Made by a program: the position numbers and the translations under genes | Part shown: positions 23,610-35,998 of the stretch, one piece after another | Position numbering within the stretch: the first letter of the stretch is position 1 | Layout of the letters: every line of letters begins with the position of its first letter | Notes under the pieces: model-generated | What the model saw: only the letters and a program-made list of their open reading frames with translations | What the model was told of the DNA's origin: nothing | The model's database searches: none | NCBI GenBank assembly: GCA_030407005.1 | Contig: JAUDYN010000006.1 | Span: forward strand, 1,922,001 to 1,986,000 | Length of the DNA: 64,000 nucleotides | Direction: 5' to 3' | Source: Desarmillaria ectypa | Taxonomy: Eukaryota; Basidiomycota; Agaricomycetes; Agaricales; Physalacriaceae

Positions 23610-24597
23610 TTACTTTTGGGATGCCAATCTACGCTCAGAGATACTAACTAGGGCATACTTCCCAGTAAAAATCATGAAAACACCCAGGACACCCCCGTAC
23701 AACAAGACGTCTCCCAGTTTGAGGTCTACCCAGTACCAGAGAAGCAAAATCTCAAAGGCACCAAGGGTAGCGGTGAAAGGAAGTATTTTTGCAGAAAATA
23801 GCCGAGGCACACGAGGCGATATCTGCGCCCACTGGTCCTTGGTTAATGAACGGCGTGAAAACAACATTGGAAGACACGTACCAATCCCAACAAAACGACC
23901 CAGGGAGAAAGAACAAGGCAGGCAAAAAAAGCAGACACAGGCTTGGGTGGTTGAGCTGGTTCAGGCCGGAATGTATGTTCAATGAAGGGAAGAGAATGGA
24001 ACGACGCCTCGTCTGGGTGAGGCGTGATGGGGTGAGATGCCGGCACAAAAAGGTCGAAAAGACTGATTTTGAGGGGCGAGTATTTCGGTGTTCCGATGAT
24101 TAACGAGACTTTCAAGGGCGCCTGCGACGTTGCTGGCAGCGACGGCGGTACTTTGGCCATGTTCTGATTCCACCGCTGAGTTCATGGCAAGTTGGACAGG
24201 CATCAGCTGTACTCACCAGCTCGAATTTTGCTTTTCCACCACTTGTCACTCGGACAGGCTGGATACCCTCCTCCCCAGACTCCTCATCATAGAAACGAAG
24301 GAACGTCTGCTGCGGTTGTACCCCTTTCCCACTATCCGCATCGACGGTCTGGAATGTGATTTTCAGCGTGTCTGTTGGTGAAAGAGTGACTGGTTCAGGT
24401 GCTTTGTGTGCCAATGAGATTCTGGGCCAGCTTTCAGTCGAATGAGTGCAAGGCAGATGGATGGTTACATACGGTTCTGAACGAAGTTGGGAACCGCTAG
24501 AAGAGGTAACAGCGAACCTGGGCGACTGTAGGGTCAGTATAGACGCATTTGCCGCCGCTGAAAGCAGCAGCAGGGACACAAAGGAAAACATGGTCAT
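23610..24597 (-). CDS. SWP1: Oligosaccharyltransferase subunit Swp1 / ribophorin II
   Basis: The model is complement(join(23610..23831, 23882..24163, 24217..24421, 24473..24597)), 277 residues, the usual fungal length. The product belongs to the ER complex that transfers N-glycans to nascent proteins. It starts with a signal peptide ('MFSFVSLLLLSAAANASIL'), then a beta-rich lumenal part ('LTLQSPRFAVTSSSGSQLRS', 'QQTFLRFYDEESGEEGIQPV', 'GGKAKFEL'). Near the C-terminus are the family's three membrane helices: 'FFACLVLSPWVVLLGL', 'LPFTATLGAFEILLLWYW', 'VLLYGGVLGVFMIFTG'. Two ATGs (24597 and 24591) are close together, and I chose the first. All introns are GT-AG. Confidence 0.9.
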
Positions 24598-24808
24598 GGA
24601 GGAGCAAGAAACTGAAATGATCAAGTGCGACGTGTTCGTCCAAATATGCCGGCCGAGTTCCCAAAAATAGATTTCAAAATCGTATAAATTTAGCGAGTAA
24701 CCGTTTATTGTATCTATTCTTTACTTGTAACTAGTGGAAAGCAATCGAAAGCATAAAAATTAGGCAGCACGATATGTTGTTTCATTAAACGGATTGCGTT
24801 TTTCGTCA

Positions 24809-25000
24809 TCATAGCTTGAAGCCCGACGCCCACATCTCGCCCTCAAAGTCATGTTCGAGGGGCTGGTGTTTTCGGACTGCTAAGTCAAGCCGGTTCATTT
24901 CTGTAGCATCCGTCTCAGAGTAGACGTCTCGGCAGACATTCACAACAACAGGTATCTGACTCGGAACGCTGTCGTTGGATCTTTGTCGACCCTTGTTCAT
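24809..25000 (-). CDS. Weak 63-residue open frame
   Basis: It starts with 'MNKGRQRSNDSVPSQIPVVV' and has a mixed polar composition. The frame extends upstream as 'TSTVIIR' to an AG that could be a splice acceptor, so it may be the last exon of something. I do not recognise a family. Confidence 0.2.
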   Translation of the reverse strand: MNKGRQRSNDSVPSQIPVVVNVCRDVYSETDATEMNRLDLAVRKHQPLEHDFEGEMWASGFKL

Positions 25001-25179
25001 TCGTATAATAACCGTAGATGTGACCTAGAACGACGCCGCCCTAAGAGCCTAAGAAAGGAGAATGACAGCGGCGACCTACATCAATGGATTCTGATGTTAG
25101 ATCGGGTTTAGACGTAGTTTACACAAGGGTAATCGTCGAGTGAGTACCCACGTACCGATGCTCACCCACTCCACTCATG

Positions 25180-25455
25180 TGTCTCCGCCTCTCAGGCCGA
25201 AAGCGAGACACAAATCCTCTCCGCCTTTGCATTAGCAAGGCCGCAAGCGAGAAGGACAATGTGCGTGAATTGTTGCTATACCAACGCTTCCCACATCCCC
25301 CTCACTCTCCACCTAACTCAGGTCGCAAGCGAGTCTATATTCCCTCCGCCTTTGAGGCCGCAAGTGAGGAGAATATAAGTGAGTCGAACTCCCGCTCTTA
25401 TCTTGACAGCGCTCGGTAACTCCCACCAGACAGGTCGCAAGCGGAGTCAGAGCAT
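25180..25455. repeat. Cluster of five hairpin-like repeats with core AGGYCGCAAGCGAG
   Basis: Cores sit near 25195, 25239, 25319, 25350 and 25432. Most are preceded by CTCCGCCT or CTCCACCT, so each unit can fold back (for example GTGTCTC...GAGACAC at 25180-25212, and TATATTC..CTC with GAGGAGAATATA around 25335-25376). The outer stem bases change together between units while the core stays. The role is unknown. It lies in a 1-kb stretch without a clear gene (24598-25607). Confidence 0.5.
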
Positions 25456-25607
25456 ATTTGATTTAGCGACGACACCTGGCGAGCGGGGAAAAATGGAGAG
25501 ACCAGCCTCTCTCCGTTGCGCCCTCACCGTCTCGCCAGGTATGATCCAACATTCTCTCTCTGTTGCTTAGTTCTCACTGCCTCGGTAGTTTACGTCTTTA
25601 CCCACCC

Positions 25608-27317
25608 TCAAACGTCTCTCCTGTTCATATCCTGTTTGTCTTTCATCTTCACAGACCACGTACCATACAGAACGTTATGCCACGTAGCTACATCGTTTGT
25701 ATTCCCACCCTGCGACTCATACACGACGCAATCCACCTGGGTCCCTCTCACCGTGTGGGGGGGGCCCGTTCCTTGGCTACACTCGCTCTCAGTCAGCCGA
25801 ACTCGAGACGATTGGGTTTCCTTCAACTTCTCTCGGCAAATTAGTGTATCCATTAGGGTCTGTGAATGTCTGTCAAAACACGTAAAATAGAGAAGGACGT
25901 ACATTTGTGTAGATTCGTCCGACAGGCATAGCAAACATACCATAGAGGTTCGTTGCCGGCGAACCTACAGCACTGGTAAGTATTGGAAACACGGCGATAG
26001 AAAGGGAATTATTGAAGTAGCACACCAAAAGAGCCGACGTAAAGATGCTCGAGAAGACTCCAGTTTGAATCGTGCCACGAATGAGCTGATTGATAGCCGA
26101 CTCCGTTGTGCTGGATCCTGTTCTTGATTTGTAAGCACGAACGGTAGCGAGCCTTAATATGTCTTCTGTCAGTAATAACATCGAAAGACGGAGGAGACGC
26201 TAAGTTCACTTGTCAGGAATAAGTCCATCACTGTTTGGCCCACAAGCCACATAATGATGATTGGTTTCAAAACTATCGGCTTTAACACCCTGACAGACGT
26301 CTCTTCATGAGAAAAGTATCTGCGATAGTTCTTTCACGCACTCAGGAATGATCCAGGCCTAAATGTAACATGAGCAAAGCGGAAGATGTAGACGCCGTGG
26401 CTGAACACACCCTGACACCCGCTGTTATGCCAAAGCCAAAGACTATAACGGCACATACCATTACACCGACATACAAGTACAGCTTTCCGTTAAACCGATA
26501 TAGGCTAGACGAAATGATTGGACTTGAGGGACAGCGAAAGTCAAAGATAGCGCACCGAAAGCCCAAAAAGTGATGGACAAGGACGGCAGCAACAGCCTCA
26601 CTTATGGCGGTTAGAGGATAAGGCCAAGGCGCGACTGGTTAGCGTGAGCATAGCCCAGAATGAAAGGGTGGAGACACGCACCGAGAAGAATTTCAGGGTT
26701 GGTATAATTTTCAATGCTTCGTAGTAGACCTCTTGTATCAGTTTTAAGGCGTCAGTCTCAGGAAGAACATGACGAACCAGTAAAACCAAGCCATGTATAT
26801 CTCCCTGCACAGCGTGTTTAGATCACAGAAATTGCAGCATTGTCGCAGCACGTACGCTGCAGAATGTACCGAGCCATTTAAGAAAAGCAAAAGTACTGTA
26901 ATCCTAAATAAAAGCCGCAGGAGTGAGTAAATGGCATAGCACGGTAACGGCATCAAGCGTACCTGATCCACAACGGATCCTTATGCTCTATGTCCAAATG
27001 CCACTTCTAACTGCCCGCCGCCAGATGTTGTCTTCAACTCACTGGATCCATAATACATCGAACCGGAAAGTGACTATCCCGAAAAGATACGTATTAACTG
27101 AAGTCTTATCAGCTCCTACTCATAACACGCGCGGGGAAAAGCCTCGCAAAATATGCCAATTAACAATGTGCCTGCGTCGGTGATCAAATCATACACGGTA
27201 AAACGATAAGACAATAAAGACTGACCAAGCAGTGTGTCATCCTCTCCTATTGCCTTGCGACGTCAACTCCAATACAGGAGTGATATTTGGTTGCAACAAG
27301 AGGTCAGGAAGGTTCAT
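25608..27317 (-). CDS. DUF6534-type seven-helix membrane protein; splicing incomplete, possibly damaged
   Basis: Family blocks appear in order on the minus strand. A possible start is at 27317 ('MNLPDLLLQPNITPVLEL'). Then come 'GTLLIGIF' (about 27150) and helices around 26950-26750 and 26500 ('LYVGVMVCAVIVFGFGI'). 'IIIMWLVGQTVMDLFL' (about 26240) is followed by 'KSRTGSSTTESAINQLIRGT', 'NLYGMFAMPVGRIYTN' and, after an intron, 'TLMDTLICREKLKE' with a tail ending at 25608. The end is well supported (donor after 'IYTN', acceptor ...CACAG). The N-terminal half could not be spliced cleanly by eye, so it may carry lesions. DUF6534 proteins are abundant in agarics; no function is established that I know of. 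Confidence 0.5.
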
Positions 27318-28790
27318 TTATATTCCCCGAAGGGACCCTTGTCAAACGGAGAATTAAAGATGAACAGAAGCAGAACTCTCAATATTGATTTCAATCTAGT
27401 GGCGGCACGGAACTCACCTGCCCTTGAACGTTCTGGTGGCCCGCCAGCGAAGGTCCTGATGACGGGAAAGACAAAGGGCTGTTCCTGCGGCAGAATGTCT
27501 TCTTATACAGTTCGGAGGGCCTACTGATGGCGTTGGCAATAATTGCAGCGTCCTTCATAATGCATGTATGGGCATTTCGAAGCCACTGTGGTCTTTAAGG
27601 CAAGGAAAAACTTGGGAAGACAAGGGTATGATAATAATATACTGTAGCAAGATTCACGCGGATCTCACATCGCAGCGACTTCGGAAACATTACCTCAAAC
27701 GAATTGATCAGCCGAAATAAACGGTATACACGATTGATGAGAGATTGAACCCGCCTCCTGCTAGAACTTTGACCCTGGATGTTTCCTGATGGCCGCGTCC
27801 ATTTCTTGAACTGTGTGCTTTCTGATTTCCGTTTACAGTCACCTCTGTCATAACCCATATCTGTCTAGAAGATGGGGGGTTTTTGATTGATTCTGCTTCC
27901 ATTTCTAGGAAATATGTAACGCTGTCTTAAGCGCAGCAGCGGTGCAAGAGAACATGTTGCGATGATGACACATCAGATTCCGGACCGTCTCATGCAGGAG
28001 GCTTGGGATGACTGTTCAGAAGTACGTCGCAGAGATAGATAGTTCATTTACACGGCAACTGGAGACGGTTCTTGCTTCATTTGGGAGGCAAAGTCGACTT
28101 AAGGGTATGCAGGAAACGCAGAGCATCGAAATCACTGATTTTTTCCCTTTGGAATTAGTTAGATACATCATTTATAGCTCTTTAAATACATACAATTAAT
28201 GCTATAAGTGCTGGAGAACACCTTATAACAACCTCTCTGGGACCCCATACTCTGTAATAACCTATAGCTCCGAGCGTCGACGGAGAAAATATCGGTTATT
28301 GCAGAGTTGACTGTAGGTAGGGCTAGGCTGTTCTTCCCGGTGAGAATATGACGTTGGCTTGCCGGAAAATCAGCTGGCAGACATTGAAAAAATACAGACG
28401 GCCTCAATCTGCACCCATAACGATCTGGAGAGCTTTCCTGGCTTCAGGGATCTGTAGAAGACCTCGCCCGGGTGGTCCGCTGTATTCAGCGACTATGTTG
28501 ACGCCCTCTGGTTAGTATATTGCTGAAGTTATCTTCATCATCTTGTCATTCATAGTATAAGGAACACTTATTGTTAACGACAACGGAGGCCTTGATGACC
28601 AGTGTTGGCTGTTAGTCAACATACGTCAGATCACTGAGTTCCAAGTGCATACAATGAGTTCTTCAGAACATTGAATAGTCTGGTTCATAACGGCATTTGG
28701 TAGAGCGATTAGCAATGATTATGGCGAGCCTTCTAGACGGAAAAACATCAGCATCGACTTGTAGTGAAGCGTAATCGCATACATGGACTT
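27318..28790. other. Gene-poor stretch, no gene recognised
   Basis: Short open frames on both strands (for example 27595-27858 minus and 28008-28199 plus) lack recognisable motifs or convincing splice partners. Confidence 0.4.
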
Positions 28791-29850
28791 TCAAGCCAAA
28801 GACTCCAGCTTTGATTGTTCCAGACGCTTCAAGAGTACACCGGTGCATATCTCGAGGGTCTGCGCTTCCTCGACGGTGGCACCTGCGCTGCCAGCCCAGC
28901 GAATTTTAAGATTTTCATCGACGAGATACACGTAGCCCACTCGACTATTCGTCATGCTCAGTGGATCTCGCTCGTACTCCATATTCTGACTCGACACGAG
29001 ATACGTGGAGTGCAACTCTGGAGGTATGACGGAACGTAGAGAGTTGACGAACAGGTTGACCAGCAACGATTTAAGGAGATTTTCTTGTAGATTGATCTGG
29101 ACGAATTGGTATAGTGGATTGGACAGATATCGGTTGTTGGTTGATTCCGAAAAGCCCTTGACATGGAACTGTGCATACATCGGGACCCGGATGCTAAGAA
29201 TATCGGATGCTACGCACCTCGGATATTCGCGTAGTGATTATGGCGAGCACCGTTATTCGGCCAATGCAGAGATCTGTCGTGTGCTGATTAAATCCTTTGA
29301 GGTTTTTACCCTGGATGTCCGGGAAATAGAGGGCTTGCTGAACAACATATGTCAGGCAGCATTCAGATGAAGAACACTTTGGCACCGACGTCTTCCCGTA
29401 TCAGACTCTTGGGAGCAAGCCAGGTCTTTCCTTCGTGTCTTCTTGTTCGATTTAAATCGTGGAAATACCCTTTTGAAGCCTCTTTTACCCTGCGGCGACA
29501 CTAAGAACCATACTCGCGAAATAAAGCCGAACGTACAAGAGTTCCCGCTCTGCCATGACTTTGTCAGCATCCAAATAGCCCTTCAGCTTTTCTGTGGTAT
29601 TCAAGCGTGTCGTTGTTGGTCGATGCCGCACCCCTAGAGGCCTGCTGAGACACGGTAACGGTTCTTCGTCGTAGGGGTCGTGATAAATTTCCTTCTTTTC
29701 GCCGAAGACGCCTTCGGTCAATGCGGATTTTGGCATTTCATTCCAGAACACCCTACTAGAATGGAAAGTGCGACAAATGCCACAACGCTGCCATTGATGA
29801 GCAACATGCAAAAAAGTGGCCATTGTCCAAAGGCCAGTGGAAGTTGCCAT
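28791..29850 (-). CDS. ATP10: Mitochondrial F1Fo ATP synthase assembly factor ATP10
   Basis: The model is complement(join(28791..29168, 29218..29337, 29390..29489, 29537..29850)), 303 residues. ATP10 helps insert subunit 6 into the Fo sector at the inner mitochondrial membrane. The N-terminus is basic and amphipathic with 'CRTFHSSRVFW', a likely matrix-targeting sequence. Family marks: 'PLGVRHRPTT', 'KEASKGYFHDLNRTRRHEGK', 'TWLAPKSLIRED', 'ALYFPDIQGKNL', 'TTDLCIGRITVLAI' and 'YVYLVDENLKIRWAGSAGA', the thioredoxin-like end. It is divergent from H2A.Z, with 166 bp between start codons. Confidence 0.88.
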
Positions 29851-30016
29851 TTTTGGCCGCGACAACAACGTGATAGTGACGGGCGCACCCGGAATACACG
29901 TGACTCGAGTAATAAATATAACGCGTGCCAGTTTGTTGATTCGGTTTCTGTTGTCTTCTTACCACCACCTCCTCAGTGCCACCTATATCTTGTGCATATT
30001 CTTCTAAATATTTGAC
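29851..30016. promoter_or_regulatory. Shared bidirectional promoter of ATP10 and H2A.Z
   Basis: Only 166 bp separate the two start codons, so both core promoters and 5' leaders must lie here. A CACGTGACTCG element (E-box-like CACGTG) sits near 29897 and an AT-rich AATAAATATAACG lies just downstream of it. Confidence 0.45.
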
Positions 30017-30695
30017 ATGGTGCGTTTCAAGTCTCGTGTTTGGTAGCAAAATGTTAAAGGAATGCATTTTTGGTAGTCTGGAAAGGGTACGCGAGCGACT
30101 TTTTGGTGATGGTGACAAGATTTCTGACCATGCAGCAGGAAAATCCGGCAAATCGTCTGGGGGAAAGGCTGGTGGTGAAGGTGGCAAGTCGCAGTCGCGC
30201 TCCGCAAAGGCGGGTCTGCAGTTCCCCGTCGGTCGTGTTCATCGTCTCCTAAAGAAGGGCAATTATGCCCAGCGTGTTGGTGCTGGAGCACCTGGTACGT
30301 CACTTTTTTCATGTGCACATTTGGAGCTCAATTATCTGTTTTAGTTTACCTTGCCGCCGTCTTGGAGTACCTTGCGGCTGAAATTCTCGAGTTGGCTGGC
30401 AATGCTGCCCGTGATAACAAGAAGCAACGTATCGTCCCACGTCACCTACAACTTGCTATCCGAAATGATGAAGAGTACGCTATTTCTATTCCCACTGCTC
30501 TGCTGAATCTAACATTCCACCAGACTGAACAAACTGCTTGGCGATGTCGTAATCTCGCAGGGCGGTGTCGTGCCCCACATCGAATCTCAACTTCTGCCAA
30601 CTAAGTCTGGGTAAGTGATGATAGCTTGTACGTGGCGCCAGTGTTGACCCAGATCACTTTACAGCAAGGGCCGTAAAGAGGGCGAAGAGGTGTAA
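30017..30695 (+). CDS. HTZ1: Histone variant H2A.Z
   Basis: Exons 30136..30294, 30345..30474, 30524..30610 and 30665..30695 are firm. They encode '[20 protein letters not shown]', '[17 protein letters not shown]', '[20 protein letters not shown]', '[19 protein letters not shown]', '[20 protein letters not shown]'. The serine-rich, lysine-rich N-terminus and the Gly-Gly around '[10 protein letters not shown]' mark H2A.Z rather than core H2A. H2A.Z replaces H2A at promoters via the SWR1 complex. The first exon holds the ATG 30017, but the join to 30136 needs one extra base before the GT, so the exact 5' splice site is unresolved. Confidence 0.9.
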
Positions 30696-30979
30696 TGACT
30701 GTATCAGTAGCTTTTTTCTATTTTATGTCTTTTATATTCTACTGTCATGTAACCTTGTACTTTCGTATCTGTCTAGAATCTATCTATACATCTGTACGAA
30801 CATAACGTCTTCGCCATTTGGAATTGAATGCCATCTTATTGGCGAGCGCCGTGAGGCGCTGTGTCTTAGTATTTCCCGTGAATTTGTTATTCCCTGTTTA
30901 AAAACACAGCGGGCTGGTTATCGGACGCATTGTCACCACTTGCCTATTCCCGTTTCTTTCTTCCTCTTTCATTTCCTCC

Positions 30980-32672
30980 ATGCGGTGGTTGGCTCCTCCA
31001 GACCGTAGAGAAATCACGCTCATCATCTTTTGTCTGACGATATTCACTTTCGCCTACAATTTCACGAACTCTTCTCGATTTCTTGGTATTGACGCCGCTG
31101 CGACAAAGGGCGTGCTCGGATTTAGCAGCCTCGGCTTTGGCGCCTCAAACATAATTGGCGGTGACGGAAGGAAACTTGCCAGATGGAGAGATGCTGTCGA
31201 GAATCTGATATTTGGCGAGTGGGGCTGGGATTCGGGACAGATTGCTGGAGATGGCCTGGAGAGGAGTCAAGGCCTCGGTGTTGAGCCCCACCATGCCATG
31301 TGGATGTCGGTCAAGGAGGCGCCCAAGGTCAATGGCATAAAAATGCAACCATTCGTGTCGTGGGGAAGAAATGTGCCGACCGTGAAGGTTATGCAGCATA
31401 CTCCAGGTGTGTGTTGCTACTATGCATTCTCTGGTCCTTGCTGACTTGCATTTTCAGGGCATTCCGTCCTTGACAACGTCATCTTATTCAAGGGCAACGT
31501 GTACCTCGTAACCGACGATCCAGGCGGTCTCCCATCTCTCAGCTCCATCGTATCACCACCAAATTTTTGGTCGAAGATTTCCACCGCCGAAGCGATTGAG
31601 GAATTTGGTACTTACGGTGGCCGGTAAGTGCTACTCATATCGTACAAATACTATGTGAATTCTCATTGAGCAGTCTGGGAGGTGTAACATTTATATCCAC
31701 GGATCCCTCTCCCGCCAATTCTACCTTGCACGAATTGTGGCGGACATATAGCGCCTTGGACTCGTCCATTGATGCGGAGGGAAGGACTATCTTGCCACAG
31801 CCTCATCGAATCTTCATGCCTTTCCTTCACCCCTTTACGGACCCAGACCCACCTTATGAGAATCCCATGTTGCCCCGTCCTCGAACAGACACTGGTTTCC
31901 ACCCATTCCTCGTCAAAGCTGCGTTCCCCCAGATGGCGGTTATGTTCGACCAAGACTGGATGGACTACCACTTTATGGAGGTCCCATATGTCGTTGAGCG
32001 GATGGTGATTGTCGACCGAAACTCGGGCAACATCTTACCAGAAGTCGTGTCGCCATATTGGTGGGAGCCCATCCGGAAACAGCTTGCGACGTATTTGAAC
32101 TTGGAGAACGAGAAATCGAAGAAAAAGGTTATTACCTACGTCCATAGACAGAATCAGTATCCCCAATACGACTGGGACCCACCAACACCAAAGCTGAGGG
32201 CCGAAGACCATGGGCTGTTGGTGAAGAAGCTGGAGAAGATGGCGTATTCCTATGGTCATGAGTTCAACGTGGTTTCGGCGCTAGATTTTGAGACGTCGTG
32301 GCATGATAGGATATCTTCGATTGCGCGGTCCACCGTGCTTCTGGGTGCGCATGGGAATGATCTTATGGATGGCATGTTCATGCGACGAACACCGCAGACG
32401 ACTGTGATAGAGTTTTTCCCACAGGACAGGTTTGTGAGGGATAGAGCGACTATGGCGCATGGGCTAGGGATGCACTACGTTGCCTGGTGCAATGACCAGT
32501 AAGTGTATCCTTACTGTTGCAGCCTATCCTCTCATTGTTTACATTCCCTTTCAGAAAATATACGTCGGACAACCTACCACCCATTTCAAAACCCGAGAAT
32601 GATGAAGCGACGATGATCGTGAATGCTGACCTGGTTGCTCAGACTGTCCGTGATATTCTTTCTCGTTCTTGA
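30980..32672 (+). CDS. Glycosyltransferase family 61 (DUF563) type II membrane protein
   Basis: The model is join(30980..31406, 31458..31623, 31674..32498, 32555..32672), 511 residues. An N-terminal anchor ('EITLIIFCLTIFTFAYNF') predicts a Golgi or ER lumenal enzyme. The catalytic region shows 'DNVILFKGNVYLVTDD', 'PYVVERMVIVDR', 'KKVITYVHRQNQ', 'HGLLVKKLEKMAYSYGHEFN' and the GT61 block 'STVLLGAHGNDLMDGMFM'. GT61 members add xylose or GlcNAc to glycans or O-link GlcNAc to proteins (EOGT); the acceptor here is unknown. Splice sites are canonical. Confidence 0.85.
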
Positions 32673-33583
32673 GACCTTGTTGCATAGCACACACATTACT
32701 TGCATATTTATTGATACACTTCGAGGCCGAGGACCTAATCGCAGATTTTATTGGGTGCTTACAGCACTAGACCTAGACTTTTCCCCTACTACATACTCAA
32801 GTACCTGTACGCCTATGACTTTCGACGCCTATTTCGCATGATCCCCTATCCCGAGGCTGCCTAGGTGGTTCCATGTGCCGTAGTAGTATTACAATTACCG
32901 TAATTTATAGACTAACGGCAGGAGCGAGGTAATAGGAGACTAATCATCACAAGCTTGCTGTACGTGCTTCAAAGGCGTCCTAAACATATCAAACATATCT
33001 AGGGGTTCAAGTTGCCGTAAGTTTTCGCTCAACCTCAAGCACCTCTTTTGTTGAAGTCAAAGGTACATCTTCAAGAGGTTTGAGTCGACCTGATCTGCAA
33101 GAATCGGCTCTCATGAGGGACTCTTGATTCTCCATCTTGATGTAAATCCTCGGTTTTATAGACCGATTCACGGATGTCCTGTTCCTCATCACTTGATTTG
33201 TTATGCGTCATAGATACCGAGATGATGGACCGCGGAGCTGCGTAAATGTGACTACCCTGAATTAGATCCGCCGGTACCAGGCATCTTACTGCAATATTCA
33301 AGGCGATATCTTAGTCTTCAACTGAGGATGCGTAGGCCTCAGTTGTGAACGAGTCTATTCAGTCGAAAGTGTCGTTTTGCGCTCAATCCCGACCCGCTCT
33401 CGATTAGCAAAAAACCGGGCCTCGACTAAACAAACTTCACGTGATCCGAATCTGACAGGGTTTTGACCAATAGATCATAATGTCAAGGCGCGAATGGTGT
33501 CGTGGATATTTTATATAAAATGCGGTGGGAATCTAAGCTAGCTGTTCAAGTTACCTTCTCCTTCCCTTGATTTCTTCTTCATA
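32673..33583. other. Intergenic stretch with MFS promoter
   Basis: No gene recognised. A TATA-like TATTTTATATAAAATG at about 33508-33523 lies 60-75 bp before the MFS start. Confidence 0.45.
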
Positions 33584-35998
33584 ATGGTTGAAGATGGGCA
33601 TAGAGCTTCCTCCGTTCATTCCTCGATCACTCTCCCACTCGATGCAGAGGCGACTATTCGTTTACAGCGTTTCGTTTCACCAGGTCATGGTGGATCTGCC
33701 ATCCCTGTAGACCCCAAAGAGGAAGATGTACAGCGACATGAAGACGACTGGGAAGACGATTTCAGAAATCCTCGAAATTGGACTCTGAGGAAGAAATGGA
33801 TCACAGTTTCAATCGTGCGTTCCCCTTCAGTTTCTTTTCTGAATTTGAGTTTACGGTACAACCCAGGTCTCTCTTTACACCTTTGTCTCGCCACTTGCTA
33901 GTTCCATGATGGCGCCAGGTAAGTACAGCATCTCTACCCTACCAACACACCTCTTTACGACGCCACCCAGGTCTACCGCTCCTAGCAGTGCGATATCAGA
34001 TCACCAATGAAACTGTCATCGCTCTAACACTCAGCATCTTCCTACTGGCCTTTGCCCTTGGGGTAAGAAAGTTTGACATCTTGAATCAAACCTTCATTAC
34101 TTGACGCGTTTCGTATCCCCAGCCTTTAATTCTAGCCCCTCTATCAGAGATGTATGGTCGCACATGGGTATGTGCCCCCAACACACCGTGTCTGATGCCT
34201 GCTGACCATCATATGCCCCAGGTATTGCACATTGGGAACTTGCTTTCCCTGGCCTTCAACATGGGCTGCGCGTATGCGCCTGACACGGGAGCTCTGATAG
34301 GATTTCGATTCCTCTGTGGGTGCCGTGCTTCTCTTCTCTTCTTGATAGGCTGATTGGTTCTGGCCTGATGGAATTAGCTGGTCTATCAGGAAGTGCGCCT
34401 ATCGCATGTGGTGGAGGAACCATTGGGGATCTCTTCTCAGAGCGTGACCGTGCTTCTGCCATGGCTCTTTATAGTCTTGGTCCACTCGTTGGTCCCGCAA
34501 TTGGACCCGTTGCTGGCGGGTTTATTGCAAATTCAATAGGCACCAAATACGTCTTCGTGATCATCTCAGGTACATATGGCCCTGCATTCCTTCCATATTC
34601 TATTTTAACGCTCTTGCTAGGACTATGCTTGTTGTCTGCCGTCATTGCGTTGCCGCTATTAGAGGTTTGTTGGACTATGCTTGTTCTAGCCTCTGGTATA
34701 CTGATTCAGCTGAAGGAAACTTACGCACCCGTTATCCGAGAGCGTCTCGCCAAACGCTCGGGCGACTTCGAGAAGGCTGCGCATTTCCACCATACCGCTT
34801 CGCAAGTGAATAAATTGGAGTACTTGTGGATCAATATTTCCAGGCCCCTTATTTTACTCTTCCGAAGCTTTATCTGCTTCATTTTGAGTCTATACATGGC
34901 GTTGTAAGTTCTTTTGTCGCGCCCTCTTCGACCATCTAACAATGCTTCATAGTATGTATGGTTAGTGTCGTATCTAAAATCACTGACACGGATCTTGATG
35001 CATAATGTCTACCAGGAATCTATTACCTGATGTTCACGACATTCCCGAGTCAGTACCGCCACATATTCCGAGGCTAAGCATATTGACGCTTCTGTCTAGC
35101 GGTTTTCGATGGCATATACGGCTTCAACACTGGCGTTGGAGGACTTGTATATCTTGGAATAGGCTTCGGTTTTATCGCCGCCTCAGCATTCGGTGCTAAG
35201 ACTGCTGACCAGATCTACCACTACGTGAGTCTGTGGCCATGAAGCACCAGGAAAGTATCTGATCTTTCTTTCTTCCATCTAGTTGGCAAAGAGGGACAAT
35301 AATGGCGTCGGTAAACCAGAAATGCGTATTCCTGCACTGTTCTTTGGGTCTTTCTTTGTGCCCATTGGGTTGTTGTAAGTCTACCAAGCTATATATTGCG
35401 TTACAGCGATCTGACAGTCTTCATCAGCTGGTATGGATGGTCTGCCCAGGCCCATATTCACTGGATCATGCCAATCATTGGCTCTGGTATATTTGGATTC
35501 GGTACGTGGTTCAGCAATATATTGAGCTTTGATTTTCCTTACTTATTTTCTGTAGGTACGATGACGACATTGTCAGTACTGACCTATCCTTAGTTCTATG
35601 GTACCCTTGGGTTCCTCAAAGCTGATTTCACGATTTTTTTAGCATTCCTATACAGCTGTATCTTGTCGATACGTTCAAGTACGCCGCCAGTGCACTTGCT
35701 GCTGCGTCGGTGCGTCCTATTCTCTCGAAGCGGAATAAGTCATTGACACGGAAAACAGGTCTTCCGTTCTTTACTAGGCTTCGCATTCCCTTTGTTTGGT
35801 GAACAGATGTTTAACACTCTCGGGCTTGGAGGCGGAAACTCATTACTGGCTGGTAAGTCCCGAGCCTTATCTAGTGTATGGAACCCGCCTCATGCATTCC
35901 TTCATGTAGGGTTGAGCATCCTCCTAGGCATTCCATTCCCTATATGGATCTACTACAAAGGAGAATCCGTTCGGTTGAAAAGTGACTTAAGTCGCTGA
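33584..35998 (+). CDS. Major facilitator superfamily transporter (DHA1 drug/polyamine:H+ antiporter type)
   Basis: A cytosolic acidic N-terminus ends in 'NPRNWTLRKKW', typical of fungal DHA1 proteins. Helix 1 follows ('LYTFVSPLASSMMAPG'). 'LILAPLSEMYGRTWV' is the loop 2-3 signature. 'GSAPIACGGGTIGDLFSERD' and 'SLGPLVGPAIGPVAGGFIAN' match the antiporter motif. 'ETYAPVIRERLAK' marks the central loop. The second half has 'GFNTGVGGLVYLGIGFGF', 'YGWSAQAHIHWIMP' and 'GGGNSLLAGLSILLGIPFP', with a stop at 35996-35998. It is broken by about twelve short introns, including one before 'LSGSAPIA' (acceptor 34378). I saw no break in the conserved blocks. The substrate is unknown. Confidence 0.8.

Noticed and set aside
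25180..25455. CRISPR-like spaced repeats
   Set aside because: The repeats are imperfect, unevenly spaced and eukaryotic in context; no array structure or cas genes.
25516..25943. Plus-strand 124-residue frame
   Set aside because: The minus strand here encodes the tail of the DUF6534 protein, so the plus frame is a shadow.
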